64,000 nucleotides of DNA from Blastococcus sp. HT6-4 (GTDB lineage: Bacteria > Actinomycetota > Actinomycetes > Mycobacteriales > Geodermatophilaceae), in NCBI RefSeq assembly GCF_039679125.1, contig NZ_CP155551.1:1736001-1800000 (forward strand), given 5' to 3'. Under the pieces are notes generated by a model. That model ran no database searches and was not told where the DNA came from. It was given only the letters and a program-made list of their open reading frames with translations. Every line of letters starts with the position of its first letter. Position 1 is the first letter of the stretch. The position numbers and the translations under genes are program-made. Below are positions 42,121 to 52,161 of this stretch, one piece after another.

Positions 42121-44082
42121 GTGCAGGTGGCCCGGGTCGTCGTCGATGTCCCGCTGGCCCACCTGGACCGGCCGTTCGACTACGCCGTCCCGGAGCGGTT
42201 CGCCGACACGGTTCAGGCCGGCTGCCGGGTGCGGGTGCGCTTCCGCGGCCGGCTGGTCGACGGCATCGTCTGGGAGCTGGGGGACACCACCGAGTTCGCG
42301 GGCACGCTGCAGCCGCTCTCGCACGTGCCGTCCGGGGAGCCGGTGCTCACCCCGCAGGTCGCGCGGCTGGTCCGCGCGGTCGCCGACCGGTACGCCGGCA
42401 CGGCGAGCGACGTGCTGCGGCTGGCGCTGCCGCCGCGGCGGGCCGCCGCCGAGAAGCGGCCCACGCCCACCCCCGAGGAGCTACCCGGGCCGCCGGACCC
42501 GGCCGGCTTCGCCCGCTACCAGGCCGGTCCGGCGTTGCTCGGCGCGCTGGCCGAGGGGCGCCCGGCCCGGGCGGTCTGGACGGCGCTGCCGGGCGAGGAC
42601 TGGCCCACCCGGCTGGTCGAGCTGTGCCGCGCGGCGCTCTCCGGCCGGCGGGGGGCGCTGGTGGTCGTCCCCGACGGCAGGGACCTCGACCGGCTCACCG
42701 CCGCGGCCGAGCGGTTGCTGCCCGCGCACTCCTTCACCGTGCTCCGCGCCGACGACTCGCCGGAGAAGCGCTACCGCCGGTTCCTGGCCGCCTCGCGGGG
42801 CGCCGCGCAGGTGGTGCTCGGCACGCGGGCCGCGATGTTCGCGCCGGTCCGGGACCTCGGGCTCGTGGTGGTCTGGGACGACGGCGACGACCTGCACTCC
42901 GACGAGCACGCGCCCTATCCGCACGCCCGCGACGTGCTCGTCCAGCGGGCGTGGCTGGATTCGTGCGCCGCGGTGGTCGCCGGCGCCTCCCGCACCGCCG
43001 AGGCCGCGCTGCTGGTCGAGTCCGGCTGGGCGCACGAGCTGGCCGCCGACCGGGCGGTGCTGCGCGCCGCGGCCCCGCGGGTGCAGGCGCTGGGCGACGA
43101 CGTCGAGCTGGCCCGCGACCCCGCGGCCCGGACGGCCCGGCTGCCCTCGCTGGCCTACGAGGCGGCCCGCAAGGCGGTGGCCGCCGGCGCGCCGGTGCTC
43201 GTGCAGGTGCCCCGGCGCGGCTACGTGCCGTCGCTGTCCTGCGACCGCTGCCGGGCGCCGGCGCGCTGTCCGCACTGCGCCGGCCCACTGGGCATCTCGC
43301 CGCGACCGGGCTCGGGCGGCACCCGGATCCCGGCCTGCCGCTGGTGCGCCCGCCCGGCCGCCACCTTCGACTGCCCGCACTGCCACGGGACGAAGCTGCG
43401 CGCCGCCGTGGTGGGGGAGTCGCGCACAGCGGAGGAGCTCGCGCGTGCCTTCCCCGGCACCACCGTCCGCACCTCGGGCAGCACGTCCGGTGTGCTCGCC
43501 TCCGTGCCGGCGGGCCCCGCCCTGGTGGTGGCCACGCCGGGCGCCGAACCGGTCGCGGACGGGGGCTACGGCGCGGCGCTGCTGCTCGACTCGTGGGCGC
43601 TGCTGGGCCGGGCGGACCTCCGCGCGGGGGAGGAGACGCTGCGCCGGTGGGTCAACGCCGCGTCGCTGGTCCGCCCGGCGGCCGCCGGCGGCCTCGTGGT
43701 GGTGGCCGCCGACGCCGCTCACCCCGTCGTCCAGGCGCTGGTGCGCTGGGACCCGGCCTGGCTCGCCGAGCGCGAGCTGGCCGACCGGCGGGAGCTCGGG
43801 TTCCCGCCCGTCACCCGGATCGCGTCGCTCGCGGGGTCGCCGGCCGCGCTGGCCGAGTTCCTGGCGGCCGCCCGGCTGCCCGCCGACGCCGACCTCCTGG
43901 GCCCCGTCCCGGAGCGGCCCCGTCCCGGGCAGGAGGGGGAGCGGGAGCGGTACCTCGTGCGGGTCCCGCGCGCCGAGGGCGCCGCCCTGGCCTCCGCGCT
44001 GGCCGAGGTCCAGGGCGTCCGCAGCGCGAAGAAGGCGCCCGAGCACGTCCGCGTCCAGCTCGACCCGCTCGACCTGGTCTAG
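42121..44082 (+). CDS. priA: Primosomal protein N' (PriA), actinobacterial form with degenerate helicase motifs
   Basis: A 653-residue PriA-like protein for replication restart. The N-terminal 3'-DNA-binding domain ([22 protein letters not shown], residues 2-105) is well kept. Where E. coli PriA has the Walker A GVTGSGKTE, this protein has [15 protein letters not shown]. In place of the DEEH box it has [22 protein letters not shown]. The zinc-binding region keeps its cysteines ([31 protein letters not shown]), and [14 protein letters not shown] opens the C-terminal domain. ATP-dependent unwinding is therefore unlikely; loss of helicase residues is known for actinobacterial PriA. GTG start; followed by def, fmt and rsmB. 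Confidence 0.92.
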   Translation: MQVARVVVDVPLAHLDRPFDYAVPERFADTVQAGCRVRVRFRGRLVDGIVWELGDTTEFAGTLQPLSHVPSGEPVLTPQVARLVRAVADRYAGTASDVLRLALPPRRAAAEKRPTPTPEELPGPPDPAGFARYQAGPALLGALAEGRPARAVWTALPGEDWPTRLVELCRAALSGRRGALVVVPDGRDLDRLTAAAERLLPAHSFTVLRADDSPEKRYRRFLAASRGAAQVVLGTRAAMFAPVRDLGLVVVWDDGDDLHSDEHAPYPHARDVLVQRAWLDSCAAVVAGASRTAEAALLVESGWAHELAADRAVLRAAAPRVQALGDDVELARDPAARTARLPSLAYEAARKAVAAGAPVLVQVPRRGYVPSLSCDRCRAPARCPHCAGPLGISPRPGSGGTRIPACRWCARPAATFDCPHCHGTKLRAAVVGESRTAEELARAFPGTTVRTSGSTSGVLASVPAGPALVVATPGAEPVADGGYGAALLLDSWALLGRADLRAGEETLRRWVNAASLVRPAAAGGLVVVAADAAHPVVQALVRWDPAWLAERELADRRELGFPPVTRIASLAGSPAALAEFLAAARLPADADLLGPVPERPRPGQEGERERYLVRVPRAEGAALASALAEVQGVRSAKKAPEHVRVQLDPLDLV

Positions 44083-44135
44083 CGAGGCGCGGCCGTCCGC
44101 GCCGCGCTGGCGTCGGACGGCTCCGCGCCGCCACC

Positions 44136-44147
44136 TACGATCGTCGG
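44136..44147 (+). promoter_or_regulatory. Candidate leaderless promoter -10 of def
   Basis: TACGAT at 44136-44141 lies six bases before the GTG at 44148. The 65-base gap after priA otherwise has no ribosome binding site. Confidence 0.4.
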
Positions 44148-44681
44148 GTGAGCGTCACCCCCATCCGGCTGTACGGCGACCCGGTGCTGCACCGGCCGGC
44201 CGCCCCGGTCGCCGACTTCGACGCGGAGCTCCGGCAGCTCGTCGCCGACCTGACCGACACCATGCAGGCCGCCGGGGGCGCGGGGCTCGCCGCGCCGCAG
44301 CTCGGCGTCGGCCTGCGGGTGTTCACCTGGTACGTGGACGGCGAGGTCGGCCACCTGGTGAACCCCGACGTCGCCGCCGTGGGCGAGGAGGTCCAGGACG
44401 GGCCGGAGGGCTGCCTGTCGATCCCCGACCTGCGCTACGACTGCCGGCGCCACCTGCACGTGGTCGCCTCCGGCTGGAACATGCACGGCGACCCGGTGCG
44501 GATCGAGGGCTCCGAGCTGCTGGCCCGCGCCATCCAGCACGAGACCGACCACCTCGACGGCGTCTTGTTCGTCGACCGGCTCGACGCCGCCGACCGCGCC
44601 GCCGCGCTGGCCGAGATCGAGGCCGCCGAGTGGGCCGGCTACGGCAGCTATCTGCCCGTCGTGAAGGTGAGCCCGCACTGA
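44148..44681 (+). CDS. def: Peptide deformylase
   Basis: A 177-residue metalloenzyme removing formyl groups from nascent chains. All three family motifs are present: [11 protein letters not shown] (about 45-55), EGCLSIPD with the metal cysteine (about 88), and [12 protein letters not shown] with the two metal histidines and catalytic Glu (about 128). It forms a functional pair with fmt, which adds the formyl group to initiator tRNA. The TGA stop overlaps the fmt start in the sequence CTGA. Confidence 0.96.
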   Translation: MSVTPIRLYGDPVLHRPAAPVADFDAELRQLVADLTDTMQAAGGAGLAAPQLGVGLRVFTWYVDGEVGHLVNPDVAAVGEEVQDGPEGCLSIPDLRYDCRRHLHVVASGWNMHGDPVRIEGSELLARAIQHETDHLDGVLFVDRLDAADRAAALAEIEAAEWAGYGSYLPVVKVSPH

Positions 44682-45610
44682 AGCTCCTGTTCGCCGGCAC
44701 CCCGGCACCGGCCGTCCCGTCACTGGAGGCGCTGCTGGCCTCGGACCACGAGGTCGTCGCCGTCCTCACCCGGCCCGACGCCCGCTCCGGGCGCGGCCGG
44801 AAGGTGAGCCGCTCCCCGGTGGCCGAGCGCGCCGACGCGGCCGGGATCCCCGTCCTGCAGCCGCGCTCCCCGCGCGAGCCGGAGTTCCTGGGGCAGCTGG
44901 CCGACCTCGCCGTCGACTGCGCGCCGGTCGTCGCCTACGGCGCCCTCGTGCCGCAGGCCGCCCTCGACCTGCCGCGGCACGGGTGGATCAACCTGCACTT
45001 CTCCCTGCTGCCCGCCTGGCGGGGCGCGGCGCCGGTCCAGCACGCGATCATGGCCGGCGACGAGGTCACGGGGGCGTCGACCTTCCTGCTGGAGGCGGGC
45101 CTGGACACCGGTCCCGTGTACGGCACGCTGACCGAGGCCATCGGCCCGCGGGACACCGCCGGTGACCTGCTCGACCGGCTCGCGGTCAGCGGCGCCGGGC
45201 TGCTCGTCGCGACGCTGGACGGGATCGCCGCCGGTGCCCTGGAGCCCCGGCCGCAGCCGGGCGACGGGGTCAGCCTGGCCCCGAAGGTCGAGGCCGCCGA
45301 CGCCCGGGTGGACTGGGCGCTGCCCGCCCACGTGGTCGACCGGCGGATCCGGGGCGTGACGCCGGCGCCCGGCGCGTGGACGACCTGGCGGGGGGAGCGC
45401 CTGCGGCTCGGCCCGGTGGAGCTCGTCGTGGACGGCCCCGCCCTCGAGCCCGGTGAGGTGCTCGTCACCTCGGGGGACGTCGTCGCGGGCACCGGCAACG
45501 GCGCCGTGCGGCTGGGCCAGGTGCAGCCCGCGGGCAAGCGGATGCTCCCGGCCGCCGACTGGGCCCGTGGCGCCCGCCCCGCCCCGGGGGAGCGGATGGG
45601 CGACGAGTGA
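44678..45610 (+). CDS. fmt: Methionyl-tRNA formyltransferase, apparent CTG start codon
   Basis: A 310-residue formyltransferase using 10-formyl-THF to formylate Met-tRNA. The N-terminus reads (M)[19 protein letters not shown], aligning with the family start, and [44 protein letters not shown] and [15 protein letters not shown] are the catalytic segments (Asn, His, Asp). The only initiation codon that preserves the conserved N-terminus is CTG at 44678; no ATG, GTG or TTG lies in frame in the fifteen bases before it. An AAGGTGA ribosome binding site (44664-44670) is seven bases upstream. The CTGA overlap with def mimics the ATGA/GTGA overlaps elsewhere here. Stop overlaps rsmB by four bases. 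Confidence 0.92.
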   Translation: MKLLFAGTPAPAVPSLEALLASDHEVVAVLTRPDARSGRGRKVSRSPVAERADAAGIPVLQPRSPREPEFLGQLADLAVDCAPVVAYGALVPQAALDLPRHGWINLHFSLLPAWRGAAPVQHAIMAGDEVTGASTFLLEAGLDTGPVYGTLTEAIGPRDTAGDLLDRLAVSGAGLLVATLDGIAAGALEPRPQPGDGVSLAPKVEAADARVDWALPAHVVDRRIRGVTPAPGAWTTWRGERLRLGPVELVVDGPALEPGEVLVTSGDVVAGTGNGAVRLGQVQPAGKRMLPAADWARGARPAPGERMGDE

Positions 45611-46992
45611 CCCGTCCCCCGCGCAAGGGAGCTCCCGGGCGGCGCCGGCACCCCGCGACCCGGCGGCCGGTGCTCGACGGCGCCCGGCTGACCGCCTACG
45701 ACGTCCTGGATGCCGTCTCCTCCCGCGCGGCGTTCGCCAACCTGCTGCTGCCCCAGTTGCTGCGCGAGCGGCAGCTGGATCCGCGGGACGCCGGGTTCGC
45801 CACCCAGCTGGCCTACGGCACCCTGCGTGCCCAGGGCACCCTCGACGCGATCCTGACCGGGCTGGTCTCCCGTCCCCTGTCGGAGCTGGACCCGCGGGTG
45901 CTGGACCTGCTGCGCCTGGGGGCGTACCAGATCGTCGACCTCCGGGTGCCGTCGCACGCCGCCGTCGACACCACCGTCGACCTCACCCGCGCCATCGTGG
46001 GTACCGGGGCCTCCGGCCTGGTCAACGCGGTCCTGCGCAAGGTGGCCGCCGGGGGCGACCGGGCCGCCTGGCTCGACACCCTGGCGGCCGAGGGTGACGA
46101 GCGGCTGGCCCTGGCCACCGACCACCCCCGGTGGATCGTCGACGCGTGGCGGGACGCGCTGGACGACGACGGCGAGCTGGAGACGGCGCTCCTGGCCGAC
46201 GACGCCGCGCCCGAGGTGCACCTGGTGGCCCGGCGGATGGACCGCACGGCGCTCGCCGAGGAGTCCGGTGGCGAGCCGGGACCGTGGTCGCCGCACGCGG
46301 TGCGCCTGGGCGGGGGAGACCCCGGCCGGCTGGCGTCGGTGCGCTCCGGTCGCGCGGCCGTGCAGGACGAGGGCAGCCAGCTGGCCGCGCTGCTGCTCAC
46401 GCGGGCGCCGCTGGAGGGGCCGGAGACCGCGTGGCTGGACATGTGCGCCGGCCCCGGCGGCAAGGCCGGGCTGCTCGCCGTCCGCCGGCCCGACGGAGTG
46501 CGGCTGACGGCGGCCGACCGCGCGCCGCACCGGGCGGAGCTGGTCCGCCAGGCGCTGCGCGACGAGGACGACGTCGAGGTGCTGGCCGCCGACGGCACGC
46601 AGCCGCCGTGGGCGCCGGGCTCCTTCGACCGGGTGCTGCTGGATGCGCCGTGCACCGGGCTGGGTGCGCTGCGGCGCCGCCCGGAGGTGCGCTGGCGGCG
46701 GACCGCCGCCGACGTCGCCCCGCTGGCCGAGCTGCAGACCGATCTGCTGGACAGCGCACTGCGCGCGGTGCGGGTCGGGGGCGTGGTCGCCTACGTGACC
46801 TGCTCGCCGCACACCGACGAGACCGTCGCGGTGGCCGACGCGGCGGCGGGGCGGGACGACGTCGAGGTGCTGCCGGTGGCGCCGCTGTTCCCGGAGGTGC
46901 CGGGCATCGCGCGGGGCGAGTACGGGCAGCTGTGGCCGCATCGCCACGGCACCGACGCCATGTTCATGGCGCTGCTCCGCCGCACCCGCTGA
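45607..46992 (+). CDS. rsmB: 16S rRNA cytosine-967 C5-methyltransferase
   Basis: A 461-residue RsmB/Sun protein that methylates C967 of 16S rRNA. Residues 25-170 form the NusB-like RNA-binding domain ([41 protein letters not shown]). The SAM methyltransferase domain has [16 protein letters not shown] (motif I), [20 protein letters not shown] (motif IV with a conserved Cys) and [12 protein letters not shown] (motif VI with the other conserved Cys). GTG start in the fmt stop codon. Standard length and context (priA-def-fmt-rsmB). Confidence 0.94.
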   Translation: MTRPPRKGAPGRRRHPATRRPVLDGARLTAYDVLDAVSSRAAFANLLLPQLLRERQLDPRDAGFATQLAYGTLRAQGTLDAILTGLVSRPLSELDPRVLDLLRLGAYQIVDLRVPSHAAVDTTVDLTRAIVGTGASGLVNAVLRKVAAGGDRAAWLDTLAAEGDERLALATDHPRWIVDAWRDALDDDGELETALLADDAAPEVHLVARRMDRTALAEESGGEPGPWSPHAVRLGGGDPGRLASVRSGRAAVQDEGSQLAALLLTRAPLEGPETAWLDMCAGPGGKAGLLAVRRPDGVRLTAADRAPHRAELVRQALRDEDDVEVLAADGTQPPWAPGSFDRVLLDAPCTGLGALRRRPEVRWRRTAADVAPLAELQTDLLDSALRAVRVGGVVAYVTCSPHTDETVAVADAAAGRDDVEVLPVAPLFPEVPGIARGEYGQLWPHRHGTDAMFMALLRRTR

Positions 46993-47070
46993 CCGCGTCG
47001 TGCGGTCGGCGGTAGCAGCCGCACCGCCGGGCCGGCTGTGGACGCCCGGGCACCGTGCCACCATCCGGGG

Positions 47071-47478
47071 ATGGCGTCGTACGTGTCGCACACCAGCGTC
47101 GACTGCGCTGATGCCTACGCGCTGTCGCGCTGGTGGCAGGTCGTCCTCGACTACGTCGAGGACCCGGAAGACCCGAACGGGCCCGGCCGCGAGGAGTGCC
47201 TCATCAGGTCGCGCGACGGGCACCACCAGCTGCTCTTCATCGAGGTGCCCGATCCGAAGCGAGTCAAGAACCGGGTGCACGTGGACCTGCGTCCGCGCGA
47301 GGGCACGCGCGACGAGGAGCTCGCCCGCCTGTTGGCCCTCGGCGCGACGGCCGTCGACGACCGCCGCAACACCGACGGGACCGGCTGGGTGGTTCTCGCC
47401 GACCCCGAGGGCAACGAGTTCTGCATCCTGCGCAGCACCGCGGAAGTCGCCGCGTCGCGGGGGCGGGACGGCGCCTGA
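47071..47478 (+). CDS. VOC (glyoxalase-like) superfamily protein
   Basis: A 135-residue glyoxalase-like/VOC-fold protein with two beta-alpha-beta-beta-beta modules: SYVSHTSVDCADAYALSRWW opens the first, and RVHVDLRPREGTRDEELARLLALGA, VLADPEGNEFCILRS makes the second. Potential metal ligands are the His of SHTSVD or NRVHVDL and the Glu of EGNEFCIL. Function unknown; related actinobacterial proteins are often annotated as lyases or dioxygenase-like without evidence. ATG at 47071 chosen because the VOC fold starts there; a GTG at 47038 would add eleven residues. It is convergent with the frameshifted HNH gene, eight bases apart. Confidence 0.78.
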   Translation: MASYVSHTSVDCADAYALSRWWQVVLDYVEDPEDPNGPGREECLIRSRDGHHQLLFIEVPDPKRVKNRVHVDLRPREGTRDEELARLLALGATAVDDRRNTDGTGWVVLADPEGNEFCILRSTAEVAASRGRDGA

Positions 47479-47485
47479 GCGCCGG

Positions 47486-49002
47486 TCAGAAGGGTGGTGG
47501 GTCGTCGGCCGGGTCGGGTGGTGGACCGGGTGGTTCGGTGAGGACGCGGTAGCCGGGTGGCCGGCTGGTGCGGGTGACGCCGGTGGGGGTGATCACGGTG
47601 AGTACGCCGTCGTCGTCGAGGGTGTGGGTCCAGCCGGGGGCGAAGGTCTTGAGCCGGTGGTGGCGGCGGCAGAGGCAGCACAGGTTGTGGCACGAGGTCT
47701 GGCCGCCGTGGGCGTGCGCGACGACGTGGTCGAGGTCGGCCCAGCCGGCCCGGACGGTGCAGCCGGGGTGCCGGCAGGTGCGGTCGCGGACCCGCAGGAA
47801 CCGCTGCTGGGCGGGTGTGGGGCGGTAGCGGTCGACCGGGCCCGGCCGGGCCGGCAGGGGGCAGGCGCAGAGCGTGGCGGGGTGGTCGGGGCAGCCGCGG
47901 CGGGCCAGCCGCTCGAGTTCTGTGCGGCCGAGGACGGCCAGCAGCGCGCCGGCGGCGTCGGTGATCGCGAGGGGCCGACCGCGTCGAGCTGGGCGAGCAG
48001 TTCGCGCAGGTGGGCGGCGGTGATCGGCTCCCCGTCCACCTCCCCGACCGGCGCCGGCGCGTGGGTGAGGGCGGCGGGCAGCGGCGCGCCGGCGGCGAGG
48101 AAGCTGGCCGGGGTCAGCGCGGTCAGGGGTGCGACCACGGTGAGGTGCGCGGTCACCGGTGGCCGGGTGTCGTCCCAGGGGCGGAGCATCAGGTCGGCCG
48201 CCGCTCCGGCGCGGAGCATCCCGATCGGCCGGGTGTCGCCGGCCTCCTTGGCCGCGCGGGCGTGCCGGTCGGCGGCGTCCCGGCAGGCGCGGGCCTCGGG
48301 ATGGGGCAGCAGAGCGCGGAACTCGCTCATCCCGTCCCCGACCGGACGCACCGTCACATCCGCCCCGCGCCGCCGCTGCTCCCGCCGCCGGTCGGCCGCC
48401 GCGGCGTCGCGCGCCAGCAGCTCGGCGCGCACGGCTTCCCGTAGCTTGCGCGCGCCCAGTTCGGCGGCGCGGGGCAGGACCGCGGTCTCCATGCCGGCGA
48501 TCGCGGCCGGGTCGGTGTCGCGGCCGGTGGCGGCGACCTCCGCGGCCATGGCCCGCGCCCGCGCCCAGTCCAGCCGTCCCAGGCTGAGCTCCGCGTGCGT
48601 GGCCGGCAGCCGGGTGGTGAGGATCTCGGCGTGCTCGAGCTGGGTGACCGCCGCAGTGCGGCTGCAGTTCTGGATCAGCGCCAGTTCATCGGGCAGGAAC
48701 TCGCTGACCCCCGGCGGCCCGACCTGCCCGGCCTGTTCCCCACCCGGTGACCGGCCGTCCGGCGCGGGACGGGCGGCCGCCAGGTCCATGACGAGCTCGG
48801 CGCGCAGCGCGGCCAGCTTCGCCTCGGCCACCACGATCTGCGCGAGCAACTCCGCGGTCTCCGCCGCGCTGCGGCGGGCCGGCAGCCACCCGCCGAGCGG
48901 TTCCTCCCGGTCGCAGAAGTCGGGATCGTCGATCTCCCACGGCGAGGGCGCCGTGTCCACCGACGTCACGGTCACCCCGACCGCGAACCCGACCACCGAC
49001 AT
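47486..49002 (-). pseudogene. DUF222/13E12-type HNH endonuclease, interrupted by a -1 frameshift
   Basis: A DUF222 protein with a C-terminal HNH nuclease domain, a multi-copy family in actinobacteria. Reading from ATG at 49002, the DUF222 part (LGGWLPARRSAAETAELLAQI, ELSLGRLDWARARAMA, AHLRELLAQLDAVGP) is intact to about residue 344. The frame then runs into low-complexity sequence. If one base is added to the run GGGG at 47971-47974, translation continues as PLAITDAAGALLAVLGR. It then reaches the HNH core (DRTCRHPGCTVRAGWADLDH, VVAHAHGGQTSCHN, CCLCRRHHRLK) and stops at 47486. The restored protein would have about 505 residues. The homopolymer location means either a real inactivating indel, phase variation or a sequencing error. 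Function, if intact: metal-dependent nuclease of unknown target. Confidence 0.85.
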
Positions 49003-49179
49003 ATCCGCAGGCTAAGCGGGGGGGGGTACGACAGTTCTCCGCGGCGCGACCCGGAAGCGGATCGGTTCATGACCCGGTGGGGAGCACGGCTGCCAGCACG
49101 CCGCGGACGTCGTCGCGCAGCACCGCGGTGACGGCGCAGGCCGGCGCGAGGATCCGATCGTGCGCGGCACGGCCGGACG

Positions 49180-49202
49180 GGCCGGGTGGCCGCCACCCGG
49201 CC
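49180..49202 (-). terminator. Stem-loop after the aldehyde dehydrogenase gene
   Basis: GGCCGGGTGG (49180-49189) and CCACCCGGCC (49193-49202) form a perfect ten-base-pair stem with a three-base loop, starting five bases beyond the aldehyde dehydrogenase stop. No T-tract. The rest of the gap to 49003 has a nine-G run (49018-49026) and no gene that I can support. Confidence 0.5.
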
Positions 49203-49207
49203 TACCG

Positions 49208-50686
49208 TCAGAAGGGGAACTGCCGCCGGGTGTGCTGGACGCTGATCCAGTGGTCGGTGGTGAACTCCTCGATCGCCCACTCGCCGCCGAACCGGCCGAG
49301 CCCGGAGTCCTTCTCGCCACCGAACGCGGTGTTGTTCTCGTCGTTGAGCGGCGAGTCGTTGACGTGGGTCATGCCCGCCTCCACCTGCAGCGCGAAGTTC
49401 ACCCCGCGCAGGGTGTCCCGGGTGAAGACGGCGCTGGACAGCCCGTACTCGGTGTCGTTGGCGATGCTCAGCGCCTCGGCCTCGTCCCGGGCCCGGATGA
49501 TCGTCGCGACCGGGCCGAAGACCTCCTGCCGGGCGGTGGCGACGTCGTTCGTGCCCAGCAGCACGTGCGGCGGCAGCACCGAGCCGATCGGGCCGGTCGG
49601 GTCGCCGCCGAGCAGCTGCTGGGCGCCGTCGTCCCGCGCCTGGGCGACCTTCTCCTGGATGCCCTCGAGCTGCTTGGCGTTGATGATCGGGCCGATCACC
49701 GTGTCGGCCTCGGTGGGGTCGCCGGCCTTCAGCCCGCGCACCCGCTCCACGTAGCGGTCGACGAACTCGTCGTGCACCGCGGCGTCCACCACGATCCGGT
49801 TGGTGATCATGCACACCTGGCCCTGGTGGAAGAACTTCCCGAAGACGGCGGCGTCCACCGCGTACTCGAGGTCGGCGTCGTCGAGCACCACCAGCGGGCC
49901 GTTCCCGCCCAGCTCGAGCGAGAGCTTCTTCAGCCCGGCCTTCTCCGCGATGCCCTTGCCCACCGGCGTGGACCCGGTGAAGGACACGACCCGCGGGGTC
50001 GGGTGGCTGACGATCGCGTCGCCGATGTCGCGACCGGCGCCGATGACCACCGAGAGCAGGCCCGGCGGCAGGCCGGCCTCCTCGTAGACCTTGGCCAGCA
50101 GCAGGCCGCCGGTGACCGGGGTGTCACCGGCCGGCTTGAGGACGACGGCGTTGCCCAGCGCCAGCGCGGGAGCCACCGACCGGTTCGACAGGTGCATCGG
50201 CACGTTCCACGGGCTGATGACGGCCACGACGCCGACCGGGCGGCGGTAGACGCGGCTCTCCTTGCCCTCGATGTCGGCCGGGAGGATCCGGCCCTCCATC
50301 CGGTACGGGTAGGACGACGCCTCGTGGAAGTCGCGCAGCGTGATCGCGAACTCGAACTCGGCGGCCGGTGCGGCGGCGCCGCTCTCCTTGATGTGCCAGT
50401 CGACGATCTCGTCCTTCCGGGCCTCCATGATGCGGGCGGCCCGGCGCATCACGTCGGCGCGGTCGCTGGGCAGCCGGGCGGCCCACTCGCGCTGCGCCTC
50501 CTTGGCGGTCGCGTAGGCCTCGTCGAGATCGCCGGCGTCCGCGAGGGATATCTCGGTCAGCGTCGCGCCGGTGTAGGGGTCGGTGTCGGTGGCGGTCTTC
50601 CCGGCGTTGCCGGGGCGCCAGGTGCCGCCGATGGGCATCCGGTCGAAACCGTCGTACGGAGCGGGGGTCGAGGGGTCGGAAGCCAT
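49208..50686 (-). CDS. NAD(P)-dependent aldehyde dehydrogenase
   Basis: A 492-residue aldehyde dehydrogenase oxidising an aldehyde to its acid. The cofactor region shows VVAVISPWNVPMHLSNRSVAPALALGNAVVLKPA and SFTGSTPVGKGIAEKAG, the general base glutamate is in LSLELGGNGPLVV, the nucleophilic cysteine is in GQVCMITNRI, and VFGPVATIIRA carries a conserved Glu. The style resembles benzaldehyde or vanillin dehydrogenases, but the substrate is not determinable. The ATG at 50686 (MASDPSTPAPYDGFDRM) was chosen over an upstream in-frame start at 50728, which would add fourteen atypical residues. It is monocistronic, with a stem-loop beyond its stop. Confidence 0.9.
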   Translation of the reverse strand: MASDPSTPAPYDGFDRMPIGGTWRPGNAGKTATDTDPYTGATLTEISLADAGDLDEAYATAKEAQREWAARLPSDRADVMRRAARIMEARKDEIVDWHIKESGAAAPAAEFEFAITLRDFHEASSYPYRMEGRILPADIEGKESRVYRRPVGVVAVISPWNVPMHLSNRSVAPALALGNAVVLKPAGDTPVTGGLLLAKVYEEAGLPPGLLSVVIGAGRDIGDAIVSHPTPRVVSFTGSTPVGKGIAEKAGLKKLSLELGGNGPLVVLDDADLEYAVDAAVFGKFFHQGQVCMITNRIVVDAAVHDEFVDRYVERVRGLKAGDPTEADTVIGPIINAKQLEGIQEKVAQARDDGAQQLLGGDPTGPIGSVLPPHVLLGTNDVATARQEVFGPVATIIRARDEAEALSIANDTEYGLSSAVFTRDTLRGVNFALQVEAGMTHVNDSPLNDENNTAFGGEKDSGLGRFGGEWAIEEFTTDHWISVQHTRRQFPF

Positions 50687-50753
50687 GGAGCGGGCCCTAC
50701 CCGGTGGTCCGCAACGGACACCTGCCACCCGGGCCCCGGGACGGCCCGCCCGG

Positions 50754-51383
50754 TCATCTCCCGGCGACGGGCCCGGCGAGCAGCACGGGGGCGGGGGAGT
50801 GGCGGGTCACGTGCTCGGCGACGCTGCCGAGCATCCGGTGCGACAGGCCCCGGCCCCGCCGGCCCACGACGACGACGTCGGCGGACTCCTGCCGCGCCAC
50901 CTCGAGCAGTGCGTGGCCCGGCCGGCCGCTGGCGATCTCCACCACCGGCGAGCTCCGGGGGAACCAGTCGGCGCGGTCGGCGAGCAGGCTCCGGCACCGG
51001 TCCCGCTCGGTGTCGTCGTGGAACTCCACCACGTCCGGGTCGATCGCCATGACCAGCACCACCCGGGTGCCTCCACCGCCGAACAGCCGGGCGGCGTCGC
51101 GCACGGACCGGTCGGACTCCTCCGACCCGTCGACGCCGACGACCACGGTGACCGTGCCGTCGGGACCGGCCGGCGTCGCGTCGGCCATCGGGGTCCGCTC
51201 GACCACGCGGTTCTGCTCCCGGCCGCGCTCCAGCGCGATCGGCACGAAGAGCGGGCCGAGCGCGGCCCCGATCAGGTACCACTTCCGGTCACGGTAGCCG
51301 CGGCGGCCGAGCCAGACCGCAGCTCCCAGGCCGATGGCCAGCCAGATGACGACGACCAGGGGTATCGAGACGTACAGCGGCAC
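50754..51383 (-). CDS. Universal stress protein with N-terminal membrane anchor
   Basis: A 209-residue protein. The first 52 residues hold a clear transmembrane helix ([21 protein letters not shown]) and a second, weaker hydrophobic stretch ([17 protein letters not shown]). Residues 75-205 form a UspA domain ([53 protein letters not shown]). The nucleotide-binding motif is close to G-2X-G-9X-G(S/T), but the middle spacer is one residue short. GTG at 51383 with GGAGGGAG six bases upstream supports including the membrane part; an internal start at MADATPAG would give a soluble form. Divergent from rpe. Confidence 0.8.
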   Translation of the reverse strand: MPLYVSIPLVVVIWLAIGLGAAVWLGRRGYRDRKWYLIGAALGPLFVPIALERGREQNRVVERTPMADATPAGPDGTVTVVVGVDGSEESDRSVRDAARLFGGGGTRVVLVMAIDPDVVEFHDDTERDRCRSLLADRADWFPRSSPVVEIASGRPGHALLEVARQESADVVVVGRRGRGLSHRMLGSVAEHVTRHSPAPVLLAGPVAGR

Positions 51384-51475
51384 GACGGCTCCCTCCGGGG
51401 TTCCGGTGCGCGGTTGCGGCACCCACCTGGCCCGACGTCCGGCGATCGGGTCCGGTTCCCCGTCGGGCGCCCACC

Positions 51476-51489
51476 TAGACTCCGCGGAC
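51476..51489 (+). promoter_or_regulatory. Candidate leaderless promoter -10 of rpe
   Basis: TAGACT at 51476-51481 lies eight bases before the GTG at 51490. The same hexamer precedes the XRE/cupin gene at 18092. Confidence 0.45.
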
Positions 51490-52161
51490 GTGTCCCGGGA
51501 ACCGTTGATCGCGCCCAGCCTGCTGTCCGCGGACTTCGCCCGCCTCGCCGACGAGGTTGCCCGCGTCGCCGATGCCGACTGGCTGCACGTCGACGTCATG
51601 GACGCGCACTTCGTCCCGAACCTCACCCTCGGGCTCCCGGTCGTGCAGGCCATCCAGAAGGTCAGCCCGGTGCCGCTGGACTGCCACCTGATGATCGACC
51701 ACCCGGAGCGCTGGGCGCCCGGGTACGCCGAGGCCGGCGCCCGCAACGTCACCGTGCACGCCGAGGCCTGCACCGATCCGCGCGCGGTCGCGCGGGACCT
51801 GAGGGCCGCCGGGGCGCTCGCCGGGCTGGCGATCAAGCCCGGGACGCCGCTGGAGGACTACCTCGCGGTGCTGACCGACTTCGACACGCTGCTGGTGATG
51901 AGCGTCGAGCCCGGGTTCGGCGGCCAGTCCTTCATCGCCGACGTGCTGCCCAAGGTGCGGCGCGCCCGCGAGCTGGTCGACGCCGGCGAGCTGACCCTGC
52001 TGGTCGAGATCGACGGCGGCATCAACGCCGACACCATCGAGCAGGCGGCGGAGGCCGGCGTCGACATGTTCGTCGCCGGATCCGCCGTCTACGGCGCCGA
52101 CGACCCGGCGAAGGCGATCGCCGCGCTGCGCGCGCAGGCCGCCGCGGCGATGCCCGGGTGA
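51490..52161 (+). CDS. rpe: Ribulose-phosphate 3-epimerase
   Basis: A 223-residue TIM-barrel epimerase interconverting ribulose 5-phosphate and xylulose 5-phosphate. Conserved parts are [17 protein letters not shown], the metal and catalytic Asp in [18 protein letters not shown], the His in [25 protein letters not shown] and the second catalytic Asp in [13 protein letters not shown] start. The stop overlaps ribD by four bases, tying ribulose 5-phosphate supply to riboflavin synthesis, whose ribBA enzyme uses it as substrate. Confidence 0.95.
   Translation: MSREPLIAPSLLSADFARLADEVARVADADWLHVDVMDAHFVPNLTLGLPVVQAIQKVSPVPLDCHLMIDHPERWAPGYAEAGARNVTVHAEACTDPRAVARDLRAAGALAGLAIKPGTPLEDYLAVLTDFDTLLVMSVEPGFGGQSFIADVLPKVRRARELVDAGELTLLVEIDGGINADTIEQAAEAGVDMFVAGSAVYGADDPAKAIAALRAQAAAAMPG

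Noticed and set aside
42146..44677. Read-through frame making fmt about 1150 residues long
   Set aside because: The part before 44678 lies out of frame inside priA and def and has no protein-like composition; the conserved Fmt N-terminus starts at the CTG.
47486..47960. A second frameshift in the HNH half of the DUF222 gene
   Set aside because: Codon-by-codon reading of the reverse strand from 47970 to 47486 gives one uninterrupted frame with all HNH residues.
49027..49180. A small gene or gene remnant between the HNH and aldehyde dehydrogenase genes
   Set aside because: Short reverse-strand frames exist, but none has a start with a ribosome binding site or recognisable similarity.
51384..51489. 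FMN riboswitch before the rpe-rib operon
   Set aside because: The gap is about 100 bases, lacks the conserved FMN-aptamer blocks and appears to give a leaderless rpe transcript; ribD itself overlaps rpe.
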